Source: Avimonas intestinalis (GTDB lineage Bacteria > Bacillota > Clostridia > Oscillospirales > Acutalibacteraceae). From it: a stretch of 64,000 nucleotides of DNA. Shown here one piece after another: positions 29,431-37,787 of this stretch (the first letter of the stretch is position 1; every line of letters starts with the position of its first letter). The notes beneath the pieces are model-generated. The model was not told the origin of the DNA. It saw only the letters and a list, made by a program, of their open reading frames with translations, and did not search any database. Where the stretch lies: assembly GCA_904380375.1 (NCBI GenBank), contig CAJFID010000021.1, positions 10,376 to 74,375 on the forward strand. The letters run 5' to 3'. Both the position numbers and the translations under genes were made by a program.

Positions 29431-29471
29431 ACGGCGCTCCCGCCATCCGCGAGCGGGGGCGCCGCCCTTTT
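29431..29471 (+). terminator. Terminator of the lipoprotein gene at 28021
   Basis: Arms GGCGCTCCCGC / GCGGGGGCGCC with one mismatch, followed by GCCCTTTTATG. Confidence 0.75.
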
Positions 29472-29712
29472 ATGCCGGCAGAGGCCGCTGTCCGGAAAAG
29501 CGCGGCGGCCGGGTTTCCGTCTTGTCCGTTAACACACGGCCCCGACGCGCCGTTGCTTTGGCCGGGCAGCGAAGGCGTTCCACCACCATTTGCAGAAGGG
29601 AAAACGGTGCACAACCCCGACATTTCCGCGATTGGCGCGGCGGTCCTTGCCTGGCGCGGCGAGCCTTTTGGCAGCCGCCTTGGGCATCCGGCCGCTGGCC
29701 GGGTAGGAACGA

Positions 29713-29742
29713 TTGTTCACAGTTTCCACGGAGTTTTCCACA
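29713..29742 (+). repeat. Cluster of DnaA-box-like sites
   Basis: TTGTTCACA (29713-29721, 8 of 9 to TTWTNCACA), GTTTCCACG (29722-29730, 7 of 9) and TTTTCCACA (29734-29742, 9 of 9), all in the same orientation. No dnaA, dnaN or other origin gene is nearby. Confidence 0.4.
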
Positions 29743-29837
29743 TAGTATAAAACGCCCCGTTTATTCAGAAACCGGGGAGGGCTTTTTGCAAGCCCTTTTC
29801 TTCATTTTCTCCGTGCAAGGGGCGGCTAAAATGCAAA

Positions 29838-29863
29838 AAAGCCGGGGGATACCCCCCGGCTTT
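29838..29863 (-). terminator. Terminator of acpP
   Basis: On the minus strand AAAGCCGGGGG pairs across a short loop with CCCCCGGCTTT, followed by TTTGC. Confidence 0.85.
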
Positions 29864-29918
29864 GCCGTTTTCCGTCCTATGCGCCACTGTACGCCGCCCG
29901 GCGGGAGGCGCCTATGGC

Positions 29919-30146
29919 TTACATATGCTCCTCAATGTAGGAAACGACTTCCCCCACGGTGCGGATATTCTCAATCTCCTCGTCCGGGATCTCCACGTTA
30001 AACTCGTCTTCCAGGGACATCAGCATATCGACAACATCCAGCGAATCGGCGCCGAGATCGTCGGCGATATTCGTGTCCAAGGTAATCGTATCCTCCGCAA
30101 CGTCAAACTGATTGCTGAGAATTGCCTTAACCTTCTCAAATACCAT
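29919..30146 (-). CDS. acpP: Acyl carrier protein
   Basis: 75-residue carrier of growing acyl chains in fatty-acid synthesis, modified with 4'-phosphopantetheine on Ser35 of the invariant DSLD motif (GADSLDVVDMLMSLEDEF). Acidic throughout, as in the family, with helix IV VGEVVSYIEEHM. The ATG at 30146 has GGGGAAGGATG upstream. It is monocistronic, away from fab genes, with its own strong promoter at 30277-30305. The phosphopantetheinyl transferase at 10410 could activate it, although AcpS is the usual enzyme. Confidence 0.96.
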   Translation of the reverse strand: MVFEKVKAILSNQFDVAEDTITLDTNIADDLGADSLDVVDMLMSLEDEFNVEIPDEEIENIRTVGEVVSYIEEHM

Positions 30147-30194
30147 CCGGTTTCATCCTTCCCCACTTAGGTCTGTAATTTTGCCGCCGCGAAA

Positions 30195-30223
30195 TGGACA
30201 GCGGCGCGGCTTTGTGCTATAAT
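30195..30223 (+). promoter_or_regulatory. Strong promoter leading to aroE
   Basis: TGGACA (30195-30200), 17-nt spacer ending TGC, TATAAT (30218-30223). The leader to aroE is about 195 nt and contains terminator-like stems. Confidence 0.75.
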
Positions 30224-30276
30224 CCAAACGACAGCCAGCCCAAGCCGCCTTCCGTGCTGTCCCCGGTACATCCAAA

Positions 30277-30305
30277 ATATTATTAGCAAAATCCCGTTTT
30301 GTCAA
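30277..30305 (-). promoter_or_regulatory. Strong promoter of acpP
   Basis: Minus strand TTGACA (30300-30305), 17-nt spacer, TAATAT (30277-30282). Its transcript would overlap the 5' end of the aroE leader in antisense for about 40 nt. Confidence 0.8.
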
Positions 30306-30338
30306 TCACCTTTTGGAAGTTTTTTCATAAAGGCGCGG

Positions 30339-30376
30339 GGAATCCCGCATAGGCGGCCGGATTCCGGGCTTTTTTT
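30339..30376 (+). terminator. Terminator-like stem in the aroE leader
   Basis: GGAATCC (30339-30345) and GGATTCC (30359-30365) pair, followed by GGGC and seven Ts (30370-30376). A second weaker stem TCCAAAA/TTTTGGA (30271-30317) with six Ts lies upstream but coincides with the acpP promoter. No T-box consensus is present. Confidence 0.5.
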
Positions 30377-30425
30377 GTATTTTTCGGCGCTTTTCGCGGC
30401 GCCGCGTGGAAAGGAAGCAGCAGCC

Positions 30426-31277
30426 ATGAACGCAAACGCCCCCTTTTTTGTGATCGGCCATCCGCTGGGCCACAGCATGTCCCCGTTTATCCACACCCGC
30501 CTTTTCGCCGCCCAGGGGATTGCCGCCCGCTACACAGCCAGGGACATCGCCCCCGACCGGCTGGAAACGGAGCTGCCGGGCCTTTTGAAAACGGCGGGCG
30601 GGCTGAATGTGACGATCCCGTATAAGCAGGCGGTCATCCCCTTCCTTGACGGGCTGAGGGGCCGGGCGGAGCTCTACCGCTCGGTCAACACCGTTGCCAT
30701 TACGGATGAGGGCTGCTTCGGCTACAATACCGATGCCGAGGGCTTCCTGGCGGCGCTGGAAGGCGGGGGCGTCGCGCTCAAGGGCCGGGTGGCGCTCCTG
30801 GGCTGCGGCGGGGTAGGCCGCACCTTCGCCTGCGAGGCGGCCCTGGCCGGCTGCACCATCGTCAACGGGGTGCGGGAGTCCGACCTGCCCCAGGCCGCGG
30901 AGCTGGAAGCCTATGTCCGCCGGCTGGCCCCGGAGGCAACGTATGAAATCACCACCCTTGACCGTTTACAGGGGGATTTCGACCTGCTGATCAACGCCAC
31001 GCCGGTGGGGATGTATCCCCACGCGGACGCCATGCCGGTGGAGAAGGCCGTGCTCGACCGCACGGCGGCGGTATTTGACGCGGTGTATAATCCCGGCGTG
31101 ACCGCGCTGCTGGCCTGTGCGGCCGCGTGCGGGGCCAAGACGGTGGGCGGGATGCCGATGCTGGTCTGGCAGGCCGCGATCGCCCACCGCATCTGGTACA
31201 AAGCGGAGTTTTCCGCCGGTGACATGGCCGCGTTGGTGGAGGCGTCCCAGGCGGAAATGCAGCGGCTGTTCGGCTGA
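30426..31277 (+). CDS. aroE: Shikimate dehydrogenase
   Basis: NADPH-dependent reduction of 3-dehydroshikimate in the aromatic amino-acid pathway. 283 residues. Substrate-binding GHPLGHSMSPFIHTRLF near the N-terminus, LNVTIPYKQAVIPFLD with the catalytic Lys, YNTDAEGFLAAL with the conserved Asp, the nucleotide loop LLGCGGVGRTFACEAA and the C-terminal GGMPMLVWQAAIAH. ATG 30426 with GGAAAGGAAG is preferred over ATG 30375. It is followed 89 nt later by shikimate kinase, the next pathway step, in one probable operon. Confidence 0.96.
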   Translation: MNANAPFFVIGHPLGHSMSPFIHTRLFAAQGIAARYTARDIAPDRLETELPGLLKTAGGLNVTIPYKQAVIPFLDGLRGRAELYRSVNTVAITDEGCFGYNTDAEGFLAALEGGGVALKGRVALLGCGGVGRTFACEAALAGCTIVNGVRESDLPQAAELEAYVRRLAPEATYEITTLDRLQGDFDLLINATPVGMYPHADAMPVEKAVLDRTAAVFDAVYNPGVTALLACAAACGAKTVGGMPMLVWQAAIAHRIWYKAEFSAGDMAALVEASQAEMQRLFG

Positions 31278-31366
31278 AGCGTGCCGGGAGCGGCAGGAGC
31301 CGCCCCCTCCCGCCGGCCGGCGACGCCCCGGGCAGGCCGCCCGGGGCGAGGAAAGGAGTTCTATTT

Positions 31367-31870
31367 ATGCGCTGTATCACCCTGTGCGGCTTTATGGGCT
31401 GCGGGAAAACCACCGTCGGCCGGATCCTGGCGGAGCGGACCGGCCGGGAATTTCTGGATATGGATCAGGAAATCGAGCGGCAGGCGGGCCTCACGGTTTC
31501 GGCAATCTTCGCCCGCTTCGGGCAGGAGGATTTCCGCCGGCGGGAACGGGAGCTCTGCGCCGCCCTCGGCGGCCGCCGGGATCTGGTGATCGCGGCGGGG
31601 GGAGGCGCCCTCACCTACCCGGAGAATGCGGCGGCGCTTGCAAAGGGCGGCGCCGTGGTGCTGCTTGACGTTCCGCTGCCCGTCATCCTGCGCCGGCTTG
31701 AAGGGGATACGACCCGCCCGCTGCTGGCCCGCCCGGATAAGGAGCAGGCCGCGGAGGAGCTCTATACCCGCCGTCTGCCCCTTTACCGGGCGGCGGCCAC
31801 CCATATTGTCTCCGCGGACGACGACCCGGAAACGGTCGCCCAGGCCGTGCTGAGGGCCATCGGGGAATAG
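31367..31870 (+). CDS. aroK: Shikimate kinase
   Basis: Phosphorylates shikimate at the 3-hydroxyl with ATP. 167 residues. Walker A GFMGCGKTT at 8-16, the shikimate-binding Asp in FLDMDQEIERQAG, the FRRRERELC arginines and the GGGA motif AAGGGALTYPENAA are visible, as is the lid region GDTTRPLLA. The ATG at 31367 follows GAAAGGAG. Second gene of the aroE-aroK unit, closed by the terminator at 31887-31942. Confidence 0.96.
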   Translation: MRCITLCGFMGCGKTTVGRILAERTGREFLDMDQEIERQAGLTVSAIFARFGQEDFRRRERELCAALGGRRDLVIAAGGGALTYPENAAALAKGGAVVLLDVPLPVILRRLEGDTTRPLLARPDKEQAAEELYTRRLPLYRAAATHIVSADDDPETVAQAVLRAIGE

Positions 31871-31886
31871 GCGGATAAACGGCGGA

Positions 31887-31942
31887 AAACCGCCCGGCCT
31901 GCGCGCAAAAGCGGCGGGCCGGGCGGTTTGGCTTTGTTTTTT
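31887..31942 (+). terminator. Terminator of aroE-aroK
   Basis: AAACCGCCCGGCC pairs with GGCCGGGCGGTTT across a 17-nt loop, then GGCTTTGTTTTTTC. Confidence 0.85.
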
Positions 31943-32157
31943 CGGGGCGGGCCCGCCTGGCTAAGCCGGGAAAGGCAGGGACGGGTAAGAGCAACGAGCC
32001 CCAGCCGCCGTTCGGGCTCAGGGACAGCGGCCCCTGGGGCCGGATGCGCGCGATGCGGCGGCCAAAGCGCCCGCGGGCCCTCCAGGACGATGCCCCGCCT
32101 CTTAAGGCTTGCTTAGGCTTGCCCGCCGGCGGTGGAAACCTACGAAAGCATGGGCCG

Positions 32158-32655
32158 TCAGGCCTCCCCGGTCAGATGGCCCTGGGTACGCAGCGCCGGG
32201 AAGCCCCATTGGCGGAGCACCTCGTAGGCCCCTACGGCCACGGCGTTGGACAGGTTGAGGGAACGGGCCGCGTCGTCGTCCAGCATGGGAAGGCGGACGC
32301 ACCGCTCCCGGTTGGCGGCTAGGAGGGATTCGGGGAGCCCGGCGGTTTCCTTGCCGAACACCAGGTAGGCGCCGTCCGGGTAGGAGACGTCTGCATAGAT
32401 ATTTTTGGCCTTGGTGGTGAAATAATAGAAGGGCCCGGCGTTGCGGGCAAAAAAATCGTCCAGGTTTTTGTAATAGGTGATGTGCAGCAGGTGCCAATAG
32501 TCCAGCCCGGCCCGCTTGAGCTTGCGGTCGTCAATCGTAAAGCCCATCGGCTCGACGATATGCAGATGGGCGCCGGTTGCAGCGCAGGTGCGGCTGATGT
32601 TGCCGGTGTTCTGGGGGATTTCGGGCTCCACCAGGACGATGTTGAGCAGGGGCAT
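32158..32655 (-). CDS. trmL: tRNA (cytidine/uridine(34)-2'-O)-methyltransferase
   Basis: A 165-residue SPOUT enzyme that 2'-O-methylates the wobble base of tRNA-Leu isoacceptors. Family signatures: LVEPEIPQNTGNISRTCAAT at the N-terminus, LVFGKETAGLPESLL, and the knot strand LNLSNAVAVGAYEVLRQWGF. The only fitting start is ATG 32655, with AAAGGA at a long gap. Single-gene minus unit with a possible promoter at 32721-32749, divergent from the small protein gene at 32882. Confidence 0.94.
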   Translation of the reverse strand: MPLLNIVLVEPEIPQNTGNISRTCAATGAHLHIVEPMGFTIDDRKLKRAGLDYWHLLHITYYKNLDDFFARNAGPFYYFTTKAKNIYADVSYPDGAYLVFGKETAGLPESLLAANRERCVRLPMLDDDAARSLNLSNAVAVGAYEVLRQWGFPALRTQGHLTGEA

Positions 32656-32720
32656 ACAAAAATCGGTCCTTTCCGGTGAGGTTGGGCGCGCCGGCCGCAG
32701 ACACCCGGCGCGCTTTTCCC

Positions 32721-32749
32721 ATTTTACGCCGTTTGTTTGCAAAATACAA
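32721..32749 (-). promoter_or_regulatory. Possible promoter of trmL
   Basis: Minus strand TTGTAT (32744-32749), 17-nt spacer, TAAAAT (32721-32726). Confidence 0.5.
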
Positions 32750-32881
32750 TCTTTCCAGCAATTTACCCGTTTGAAAAGCGGGCTGTGCGAAAGAATAAGA
32801 ACGGTTCGGAAAGGACGCAAGCCGGCGTTGCGGCTCCGTCCCGAAGAATGCTGAATTTTCGGACAGGAGGAGGGGAAACGG

Positions 32882-33061
32882 ATGACCAAGGGCGTGATGG
32901 GCTTTATGAAGGGCATCGGCATGGGTATCGCCGTCGGATGCGTGGCCGGCGCGGCCGGCGCCGCGTATATGCGCTCGAATAAAAAGAGCGTAAAGAAGAA
33001 CGTGGGCAAGGCGCTGCGCAGCGTGGGCGATCTGGTGGACGACGTAACGGGCATGTTTTAA
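32882..33061 (+). CDS. Small glycine-rich membrane-associated protein (YtxH-like)
   Basis: 59 residues, MTKGVMGFMKGIGMGIAVGC at the N-terminus with a hydrophobic Gly/Ala segment at residues 11-29 (VAGAAGAAYM), then a basic amphipathic tail (SNKKSVKKNVGKALRSVGDL, ending DDVTGMF). The ATG at 32882 has an excellent ribosome site, GGAGGAGGGG. It is bounded by the terminator at 33078-33113. The layout is that of YtxH-like small proteins; function unknown. A weak promoter candidate is TTGAAA-17-AATAAG at 32771-32799. Confidence 0.7.
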   Translation: MTKGVMGFMKGIGMGIAVGCVAGAAGAAYMRSNKKSVKKNVGKALRSVGDLVDDVTGMF

Positions 33062-33077
33062 CCGGCTCCGGAGGGCA

Positions 33078-33113
33078 GGCGGCGGGGAGGGAGGCTTCCC
33101 CGCCGCCGTTTTC
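33078..33113 (+). terminator. Terminator of the small protein gene
   Basis: Perfect 11-bp arms GGCGGCGGGGA / TCCCCGCCGCC with an 8-nt loop, then GTTTTC. Confidence 0.85.
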
Positions 33114-33148
33114 TGTCTGCCGGCCCCGCCGCCGGATCCTCCGGGGGC

Positions 33149-33177
33149 TTGTCCCTCACCGCGGGATGTGCTACACT
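33149..33177 (+). promoter_or_regulatory. Promoter of the M1-like gene
   Basis: TTGTCC (33149-33154), 17-nt spacer, TACACT (33172-33177). Confidence 0.55.
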
Positions 33178-33208
33178 GGGTGTACCCTTGGAAAGGCGGG
33201 TGCGGTTT

Positions 33209-34399
33209 ATGCCCTTGGCTACGAAAGCGCAAAATTCCATGACGGTTTTCCTGACGCTGCTGGACGATTCCTTTGAGGCGACGGCCGTGATCCGCTGCCC
33301 GGCGTATGCAGACACCTCGTTTTCCTTTTCCCTCAACGCGGACCTGGCGATCCGGTCGGTGACGGACGGGGAGGGGCCGCTTTCCTGCGTACGGACCGGG
33401 ACGGAGAAGCTGGAGTTTACTTCCCCCGCCCAAAGGGTGACGGTTACGGGCGGCCGCCCTTTGCGGGAGCTCCGGATCGCGTACGCCGGCCGCGTCCAGT
33501 TCTCTTTCCCGGAGCGGAAGAACTTTCACAACATCATCACCCCGGACATGGCGATGCTGAGCGGGTATTCCGCCTGGTTCCCCCAGCGGCTGCCGGTGGC
33601 TGTTGAGGAGGACCGGGTGCTGATGAAAAACGGCCGGGAATGGTTCGTTGTCCAGGGGACATACGACCAGGCCGGCGACCAGTGGGTTTACGGGGGCGAC
33701 ACGGCGTTTGACCCTTACAACATCGCCGCCTACCGCCGGGAAAAGCTCCAATGCTATTCCAATCCCTGGCTCAACATTTATTTTGTGGACGACGGGATCC
33801 GCGAACAGGCCCGGCGGGCGGAGCAGGCGTACCGCGAGATCATCGAATATTACAACGGGGGCCTGTTTCGGAAAGAGGCCATCCCGGTTTTGAACATCGC
33901 CTGCGCCTCGCCGGCGATTACGGCCGGCGGCGGGTATTACCGCCCTAACTTTATGTGGTGCCCCAGCCTGGGGGACGATCCGTTGGAAACCGCCTGGCTT
34001 TTCGCCCACGAGACGGCCCACCGCTGGTGCAGCGGGGCGGATACGTCCAGCTGGGAGGACTGGCTCAACGAAACGGCGGCGGAATGGGCGTCCCTGCTTT
34101 TTGCCCTGTATAAAGGGGATACGGCGCTGTTTGATTACATCCTGCGCCCCAAGCTGGAAAACGCGCCCTCCCTCCCCGCCATCCGGACGGCGGACGGCTC
34201 CCGCCCACAGGGCGTCCACGATAAGGGGACGGCGCTGTGGTATGGGGTGTACCAGCAATATGGGTACGAGACCATGTGCCGGCTGGTGCGGATCTTCACC
34301 GGCCTGCTCTGTAAAAATACGGAAAATTTTCTGGCGGAGTTGGAACGGCAGGGGCTGCGGGACGCCGCGTCCCTGATCCGGGCGGGGCTTGACGCGTAA
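33209..34399 (+). CDS. M1-like zinc metallopeptidase (gluzincin) of unknown substrate
   Basis: 396 residues. The zinc motif is LFAHETAHRW (His267, Glu268, His271) with the third ligand Glu288 in WLNETAAEW, as in M1 aminopeptidases. The gap between His271 and Glu288 is 16 residues rather than the usual 18, and the GxMEN exopeptidase motif is not seen, so substrate choice may differ from classical aminopeptidases. The N-terminal 150 residues resemble the beta-rich M1 N-domain. No signal peptide or membrane segment: likely cytoplasmic. ATG 33209 has GGAAAGGCGG upstream at a long gap; ATG 33239 is an alternative. Confidence 0.8.
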   Translation: MPLATKAQNSMTVFLTLLDDSFEATAVIRCPAYADTSFSFSLNADLAIRSVTDGEGPLSCVRTGTEKLEFTSPAQRVTVTGGRPLRELRIAYAGRVQFSFPERKNFHNIITPDMAMLSGYSAWFPQRLPVAVEEDRVLMKNGREWFVVQGTYDQAGDQWVYGGDTAFDPYNIAAYRREKLQCYSNPWLNIYFVDDGIREQARRAEQAYREIIEYYNGGLFRKEAIPVLNIACASPAITAGGGYYRPNFMWCPSLGDDPLETAWLFAHETAHRWCSGADTSSWEDWLNETAAEWASLLFALYKGDTALFDYILRPKLENAPSLPAIRTADGSRPQGVHDKGTALWYGVYQQYGYETMCRLVRIFTGLLCKNTENFLAELERQGLRDAASLIRAGLDA

Positions 34400-34512
34400 A
34401 GGCGGGCGGCGGCGAACCGCGTCGCTGAAGCTCCCCGCGGGGAATGGCCGGCAGGCGGCAGCCGATGGCAGAAGCAAAGGAAAACCATGAGAACCAAGGA
34501 GGACGAAAGCGG

Positions 34513-35094
34513 ATGAAATCCCTGTGCAACAGACGGCAGGGCGGCCCCGGCGAAAGCGCCGGGCGGTCCCGCCGGCGGAAGGAAGCGGCCCCTCCGGCGG
34601 CAGGATGCCGGCTTTGGCCGCAGGCCCTGCTTTTGGCGGCTTTGCTGGCCGTGGCCCTGTTTGCGCTGGCCGGCTGCCAGGAAACGGACCCCCGCGCGAT
34701 GCGGGAGGGCTCCGGCCATTTTGAACGGCAGGACGCGCTGCCCGAACTTTCGGACGAAGGGGTAAAATGCGCGATCACCGAGGCGTATTATACCAACGAC
34801 GGCGGGCTGATGCTGGCGCTCAAGCTGTCCAACGGGGGCGATGAGAACCGCCGGGTCCTCACCGTCGATGTGTCGCTGGAAAACGAGGAGGGGGAGGAGA
34901 TCGCCGTCGCCGCGACCGACCAGGTTGACGAGGCGTTTTATGTGCCGGCCGGCGGATATGGCGACATGAGCTTTTATATTTCCCCGGACTATCTGGCCAT
35001 TACCGACGACGACCTGGACAGCCTGACCTATACGATCCGCATCACGAGCGAAGAGCTTGGAAGCACCTCCTCCACGCCCTCGGCAGAGGGATAG
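34513..35094 (+). CDS. Lipoprotein with DUF5067/DUF4352-like immunoglobulin fold, function unknown
   Basis: 193 residues. An unusually long basic N-terminus (RSRRRKEA) precedes the signal segment (about 40-57) and lipobox ALAGC, so the mature protein is anchored outside the membrane. The exported part, VKCIATEAYY-like in composition with LMLALKLSNGGDENRRVLTV and DVSLENEEGEEIAVAATDQV, reads as one beta-sandwich domain of the kind in small clostridial lipoproteins. The ATG at 34513 follows AAGGAGGAC. Domain naming is tentative. Confidence 0.65.
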   Translation: MKSLCNRRQGGPGESAGRSRRRKEAAPPAAGCRLWPQALLLAALLAVALFALAGCQETDPRAMREGSGHFERQDALPELSDEGVKCAITEAYYTNDGGLMLALKLSNGGDENRRVLTVDVSLENEEGEEIAVAATDQVDEAFYVPAGGYGDMSFYISPDYLAITDDDLDSLTYTIRITSEELGSTSSTPSAEG

Positions 35095-35311
35095 GCGCGG
35101 CCGGTCTTTTGCCTCCGTTTCACGGACGGGCCGGCAGCCAACGCTGGCAGCAGGCTCCCTGGGACGTTTCCCGGCTGGGTAGCCGTAGGGAGCCGGCGGA
35201 TGCCGCCGCGCTGCCGTTCCCACACCGGCGGCGCTTTCTTTAGCAGGGCAAGCCCCTTGCCAAAGGAAGCGGAGGGCGGCTTGCCCCGGAACAAAGAAGC
35301 AAGCAATAATA

Positions 35312-35345
35312 AAAAGCTGCCGCAGAATCCTCTGCGGCAGCTTTT
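35312..35345. terminator. Bidirectional terminator between the lipoprotein and penicillin-binding protein genes
   Basis: Perfect 15-bp arms AAAAGCTGCCGCAGA / TCTGCGGCAGCTTTT with a 4-nt loop; a T run is available on both strands. Confidence 0.9.
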
Positions 35346-35372
35346 CCCATTTTTTACAGCGTTGCCTCCTGC

Positions 35373-37787
35373 TTAGGCAGCGGGAATGACCTCCTGGTCG
35401 TCAAAATCGTCCGTATCCGGCGGAAGGGCCGGCGTCTGGGTCGTTGAAGAATCAGTGGCCGGCGTATCCGTCGCCGGCTGCTCGGAAGTGGTGCTGGTGG
35501 TCGAATCCGAAGTGCTCGTGGTGCTGCCGTCCGTCGTCACGCCGGCGGTAGTCCTTGAGGTGGACTGGGCGGAGGTAGACGTGGTCGTGGCGGGGGTGGT
35601 GGAATCGCTGCTGATCCCCGCGTTCGGGCTCCCTCCGTGGGTGGTGCAGTAGCCGGGGACGTTGTCCGGCTTGTAGTACCCTACGCCGGTGCTCGAGCAG
35701 CCGGTATTGGCCAGCAGGCCGGTGGTCTGGCAGAAAACCGCCTTGACAACCGTGTCGGGCTGGGTAAACTCCTTGGCCTCCAGCCCCTCGTGCAGCGCGT
35801 TCATCGCCTTCTGCCAGAGCTGGCGGGCATAGCGGGTATCGGAGCTGTGGACTTCCTCATTGTTGTCGTAGCCGAACCAGCAAGCCCCCACATAGTAGGG
35901 GGTGCCGCCGACGTAGTAGATGTCCTTGGTGTCGGTGGTCGTACCGGTCTTGGCAAAGGTGGTAAAGCCGTTGACCCCGAACCCGCGGCCGGTGGCGCCG
36001 TTGCCGCCGTCAATAACCCGCTGCAGCAGCTGGTTCATGATATAGGCGGTATTTTCATCCAGCGCATGGACGTTGGTGGACGAATTCTGTAGGATCACTT
36101 GATTATTCCGTTCCACCCGTTCAAAGGTATACGGCTCGTTGTAATAGCCGCCGTTGCCGAACACCTGATAGGCGGCGGCCATCTCAATGCACTTCACGCC
36201 GTCGGTCAGGCCGCCGAGCGCCAGGGACGGGACGATATCCGTCAGGATCCGGCCGTTGACCTCCTTGGAGCGCACCAGGGTGGTTATATGCAGGCTGTTG
36301 GTCAGGAAATCAAAGCTCCGCTCCGGCGTGAGCTCCATAATCAGCTTGGCCGGAATGGTGTTGAGCGACCACTTGACCGCCGATTCTATGGTGACGTTGC
36401 CGTTGTAGTAGTTGTCAAAGTTGCGGGGCCATGTGCTGCCGTCCTCCATCGTCATCGGATGGTCGTCCATAACGGTCGAATAGGTAATCAGGTTCAGGTC
36501 AATGGCCGGCGCGTAAACGGCGATGGGCTTCATGGCGGAACCGGGCTGCCTCACCGAAGAGGTGGAACGGTTTAAGATCCGGTTGGCGGTCTTTTCCCCC
36601 CGCCCGCCGACCGTCGCCACCAGCCGGCCCTGGTAGTCAATCACCGCCATGGCGGCCTGCGGGTCCTCCTCATCGCCGCTGTGGTGCTCGGGGAAGTTGG
36701 CGTCGTCCTCAAACACCGCCTCCACCTTTTCCTGCAGCTCGGGGTCTTCGCAGGAATAGATCTTTAGCCCGCCGTGGAAGTACAGCTGCTCCGCGTATTC
36801 CTCGGTATAGCCGTAGTTTTCCATCAGGGCGTCAATGACGTCCTCGGTCAGCTGGTCGGCGTAATAATCCTGTACGTCGACCCGCTTCATATTGCTGCGG
36901 AACACCAGCTCCTCGTTATAAGCCTGGATGTACTCGTCCTCGGTGATGAAGCCGTTGCGGTACATTTCCTGCAAAACGACCTTCTGCCGCTGCTTGATGT
37001 TGTCCGGGTGCAGGTAGGGGTTGTACCGGCTGGGATTCTGGGTAATGCCGGCGATCAGCGCGCATTCGGCCAGGGTCAGGTCCTGGACGTCCTTGCCGAA
37101 GTAATAGTTGGCGGCCGCCCCCACACCCTTGATGTTGCTGGACAAGGGCAGGATGTTGAGGTAGGCCTCAAGGATCTGGTTTTTGGTGGCGTTTTTCTCC
37201 AGGTCAATGGCGCGGAAGATTTCGCGCACCTTCCGGGAGATTTTTACGTCGTCGTCCTCGGTGATGTTCTTGATGAGCTGCTGGGTAATGGTGGAGCCGC
37301 CGTAGGTGTTCGAGCGGAAATGGAAAACCATATTCACCGCGGCGGAAATAGTGCGGATCCAGTCCACCCCGTTGTGCTCGCGGAAGCGCTTGTCCTCAAT
37401 GGCGATGACGGCGTTCTGCATATCAATGGGGATATCCGCGAGATCGGTCCAAATGCTGTTGGTGCCCTCTACCCGCTGGATTTCCTCCCACTCTCCGGCG
37501 GAATTCTTGGCGTAGACGATGCTGCTTTCGTTGAGCTGGAGGTCGTCCAGGTCGATCGGCGAAGAGGAATCGACGTTGGCGATTACGTAGACGACCATGA
37601 TGCATCCGACGATGCTGACGGTGATCGTTCCGATGAGGAAAATGGTCAGAATGCATTTCATGATCGCGGCAAACACCTTGCGGGTGACCCGCACCGGTTT
37701 TTTCTTCATAAAGCGCTTTACCGCGCCGGAGGATTTCCCGCCCTTTTGGGAAGGGGCGGACTGCCCGGCTTTGTTCGGCTGCTTCAT
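35373..37787 (-). CDS. Class A penicillin-binding protein (transglycosylase/transpeptidase)
   Basis: An 804-residue bifunctional peptidoglycan synthase. One membrane anchor at about 42-70; GT51 glycosyltransferase domain at about 105-290 with catalytic Glu131 in IEDKRFREHNG and the STITQQL motif at 165-171; transpeptidase domain with SxxK at Ser417-Lys420 (RQPGSAMKP), SLN at 474-476 and KTG at 613-615. The last 90 residues are a Thr/Ser/Asp-rich low-complexity tail ending in an acidic patch. ATG 37787 has AAGGAGG at about 10 nt. Single-gene unit with promoter at 37848-37876. Confidence 0.96.
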   Translation of the reverse strand: MKQPNKAGQSAPSQKGGKSSGAVKRFMKKKPVRVTRKVFAAIMKCILTIFLIGTITVSIVGCIMVVYVIANVDSSSPIDLDDLQLNESSIVYAKNSAGEWEEIQRVEGTNSIWTDLADIPIDMQNAVIAIEDKRFREHNGVDWIRTISAAVNMVFHFRSNTYGGSTITQQLIKNITEDDDVKISRKVREIFRAIDLEKNATKNQILEAYLNILPLSSNIKGVGAAANYYFGKDVQDLTLAECALIAGITQNPSRYNPYLHPDNIKQRQKVVLQEMYRNGFITEDEYIQAYNEELVFRSNMKRVDVQDYYADQLTEDVIDALMENYGYTEEYAEQLYFHGGLKIYSCEDPELQEKVEAVFEDDANFPEHHSGDEEDPQAAMAVIDYQGRLVATVGGRGEKTANRILNRSTSSVRQPGSAMKPIAVYAPAIDLNLITYSTVMDDHPMTMEDGSTWPRNFDNYYNGNVTIESAVKWSLNTIPAKLIMELTPERSFDFLTNSLHITTLVRSKEVNGRILTDIVPSLALGGLTDGVKCIEMAAAYQVFGNGGYYNEPYTFERVERNNQVILQNSSTNVHALDENTAYIMNQLLQRVIDGGNGATGRGFGVNGFTTFAKTGTTTDTKDIYYVGGTPYYVGACWFGYDNNEEVHSSDTRYARQLWQKAMNALHEGLEAKEFTQPDTVVKAVFCQTTGLLANTGCSSTGVGYYKPDNVPGYCTTHGGSPNAGISSDSTTPATTTSTSAQSTSRTTAGVTTDGSTTSTSDSTTSTTSEQPATDTPATDSSTTQTPALPPDTDDFDDQEVIPAA

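Larger units (their letters stand above)
29398..29918. other. Gene-free stretch with terminators and DnaA-box-like repeats
   Basis: No credible coding region. It contains the terminator at 29431-29471, three DnaA-box-like sites at 29713-29742, a short hairpin GGGCTT/AAGCCC with TTTT at 29778-29800, and the acpP terminator at 29838-29863. Confidence 0.6.

Noticed and set aside
29529..29741. 70-codon minus frame with GTG start through the DnaA-box-like repeats
   Set aside because: No ribosome site, biased composition and no recognisable motif.
30224..30425. T-box riboswitch in the aroE leader
   Set aside because: The AGGGTGGNACCGCG core is absent.
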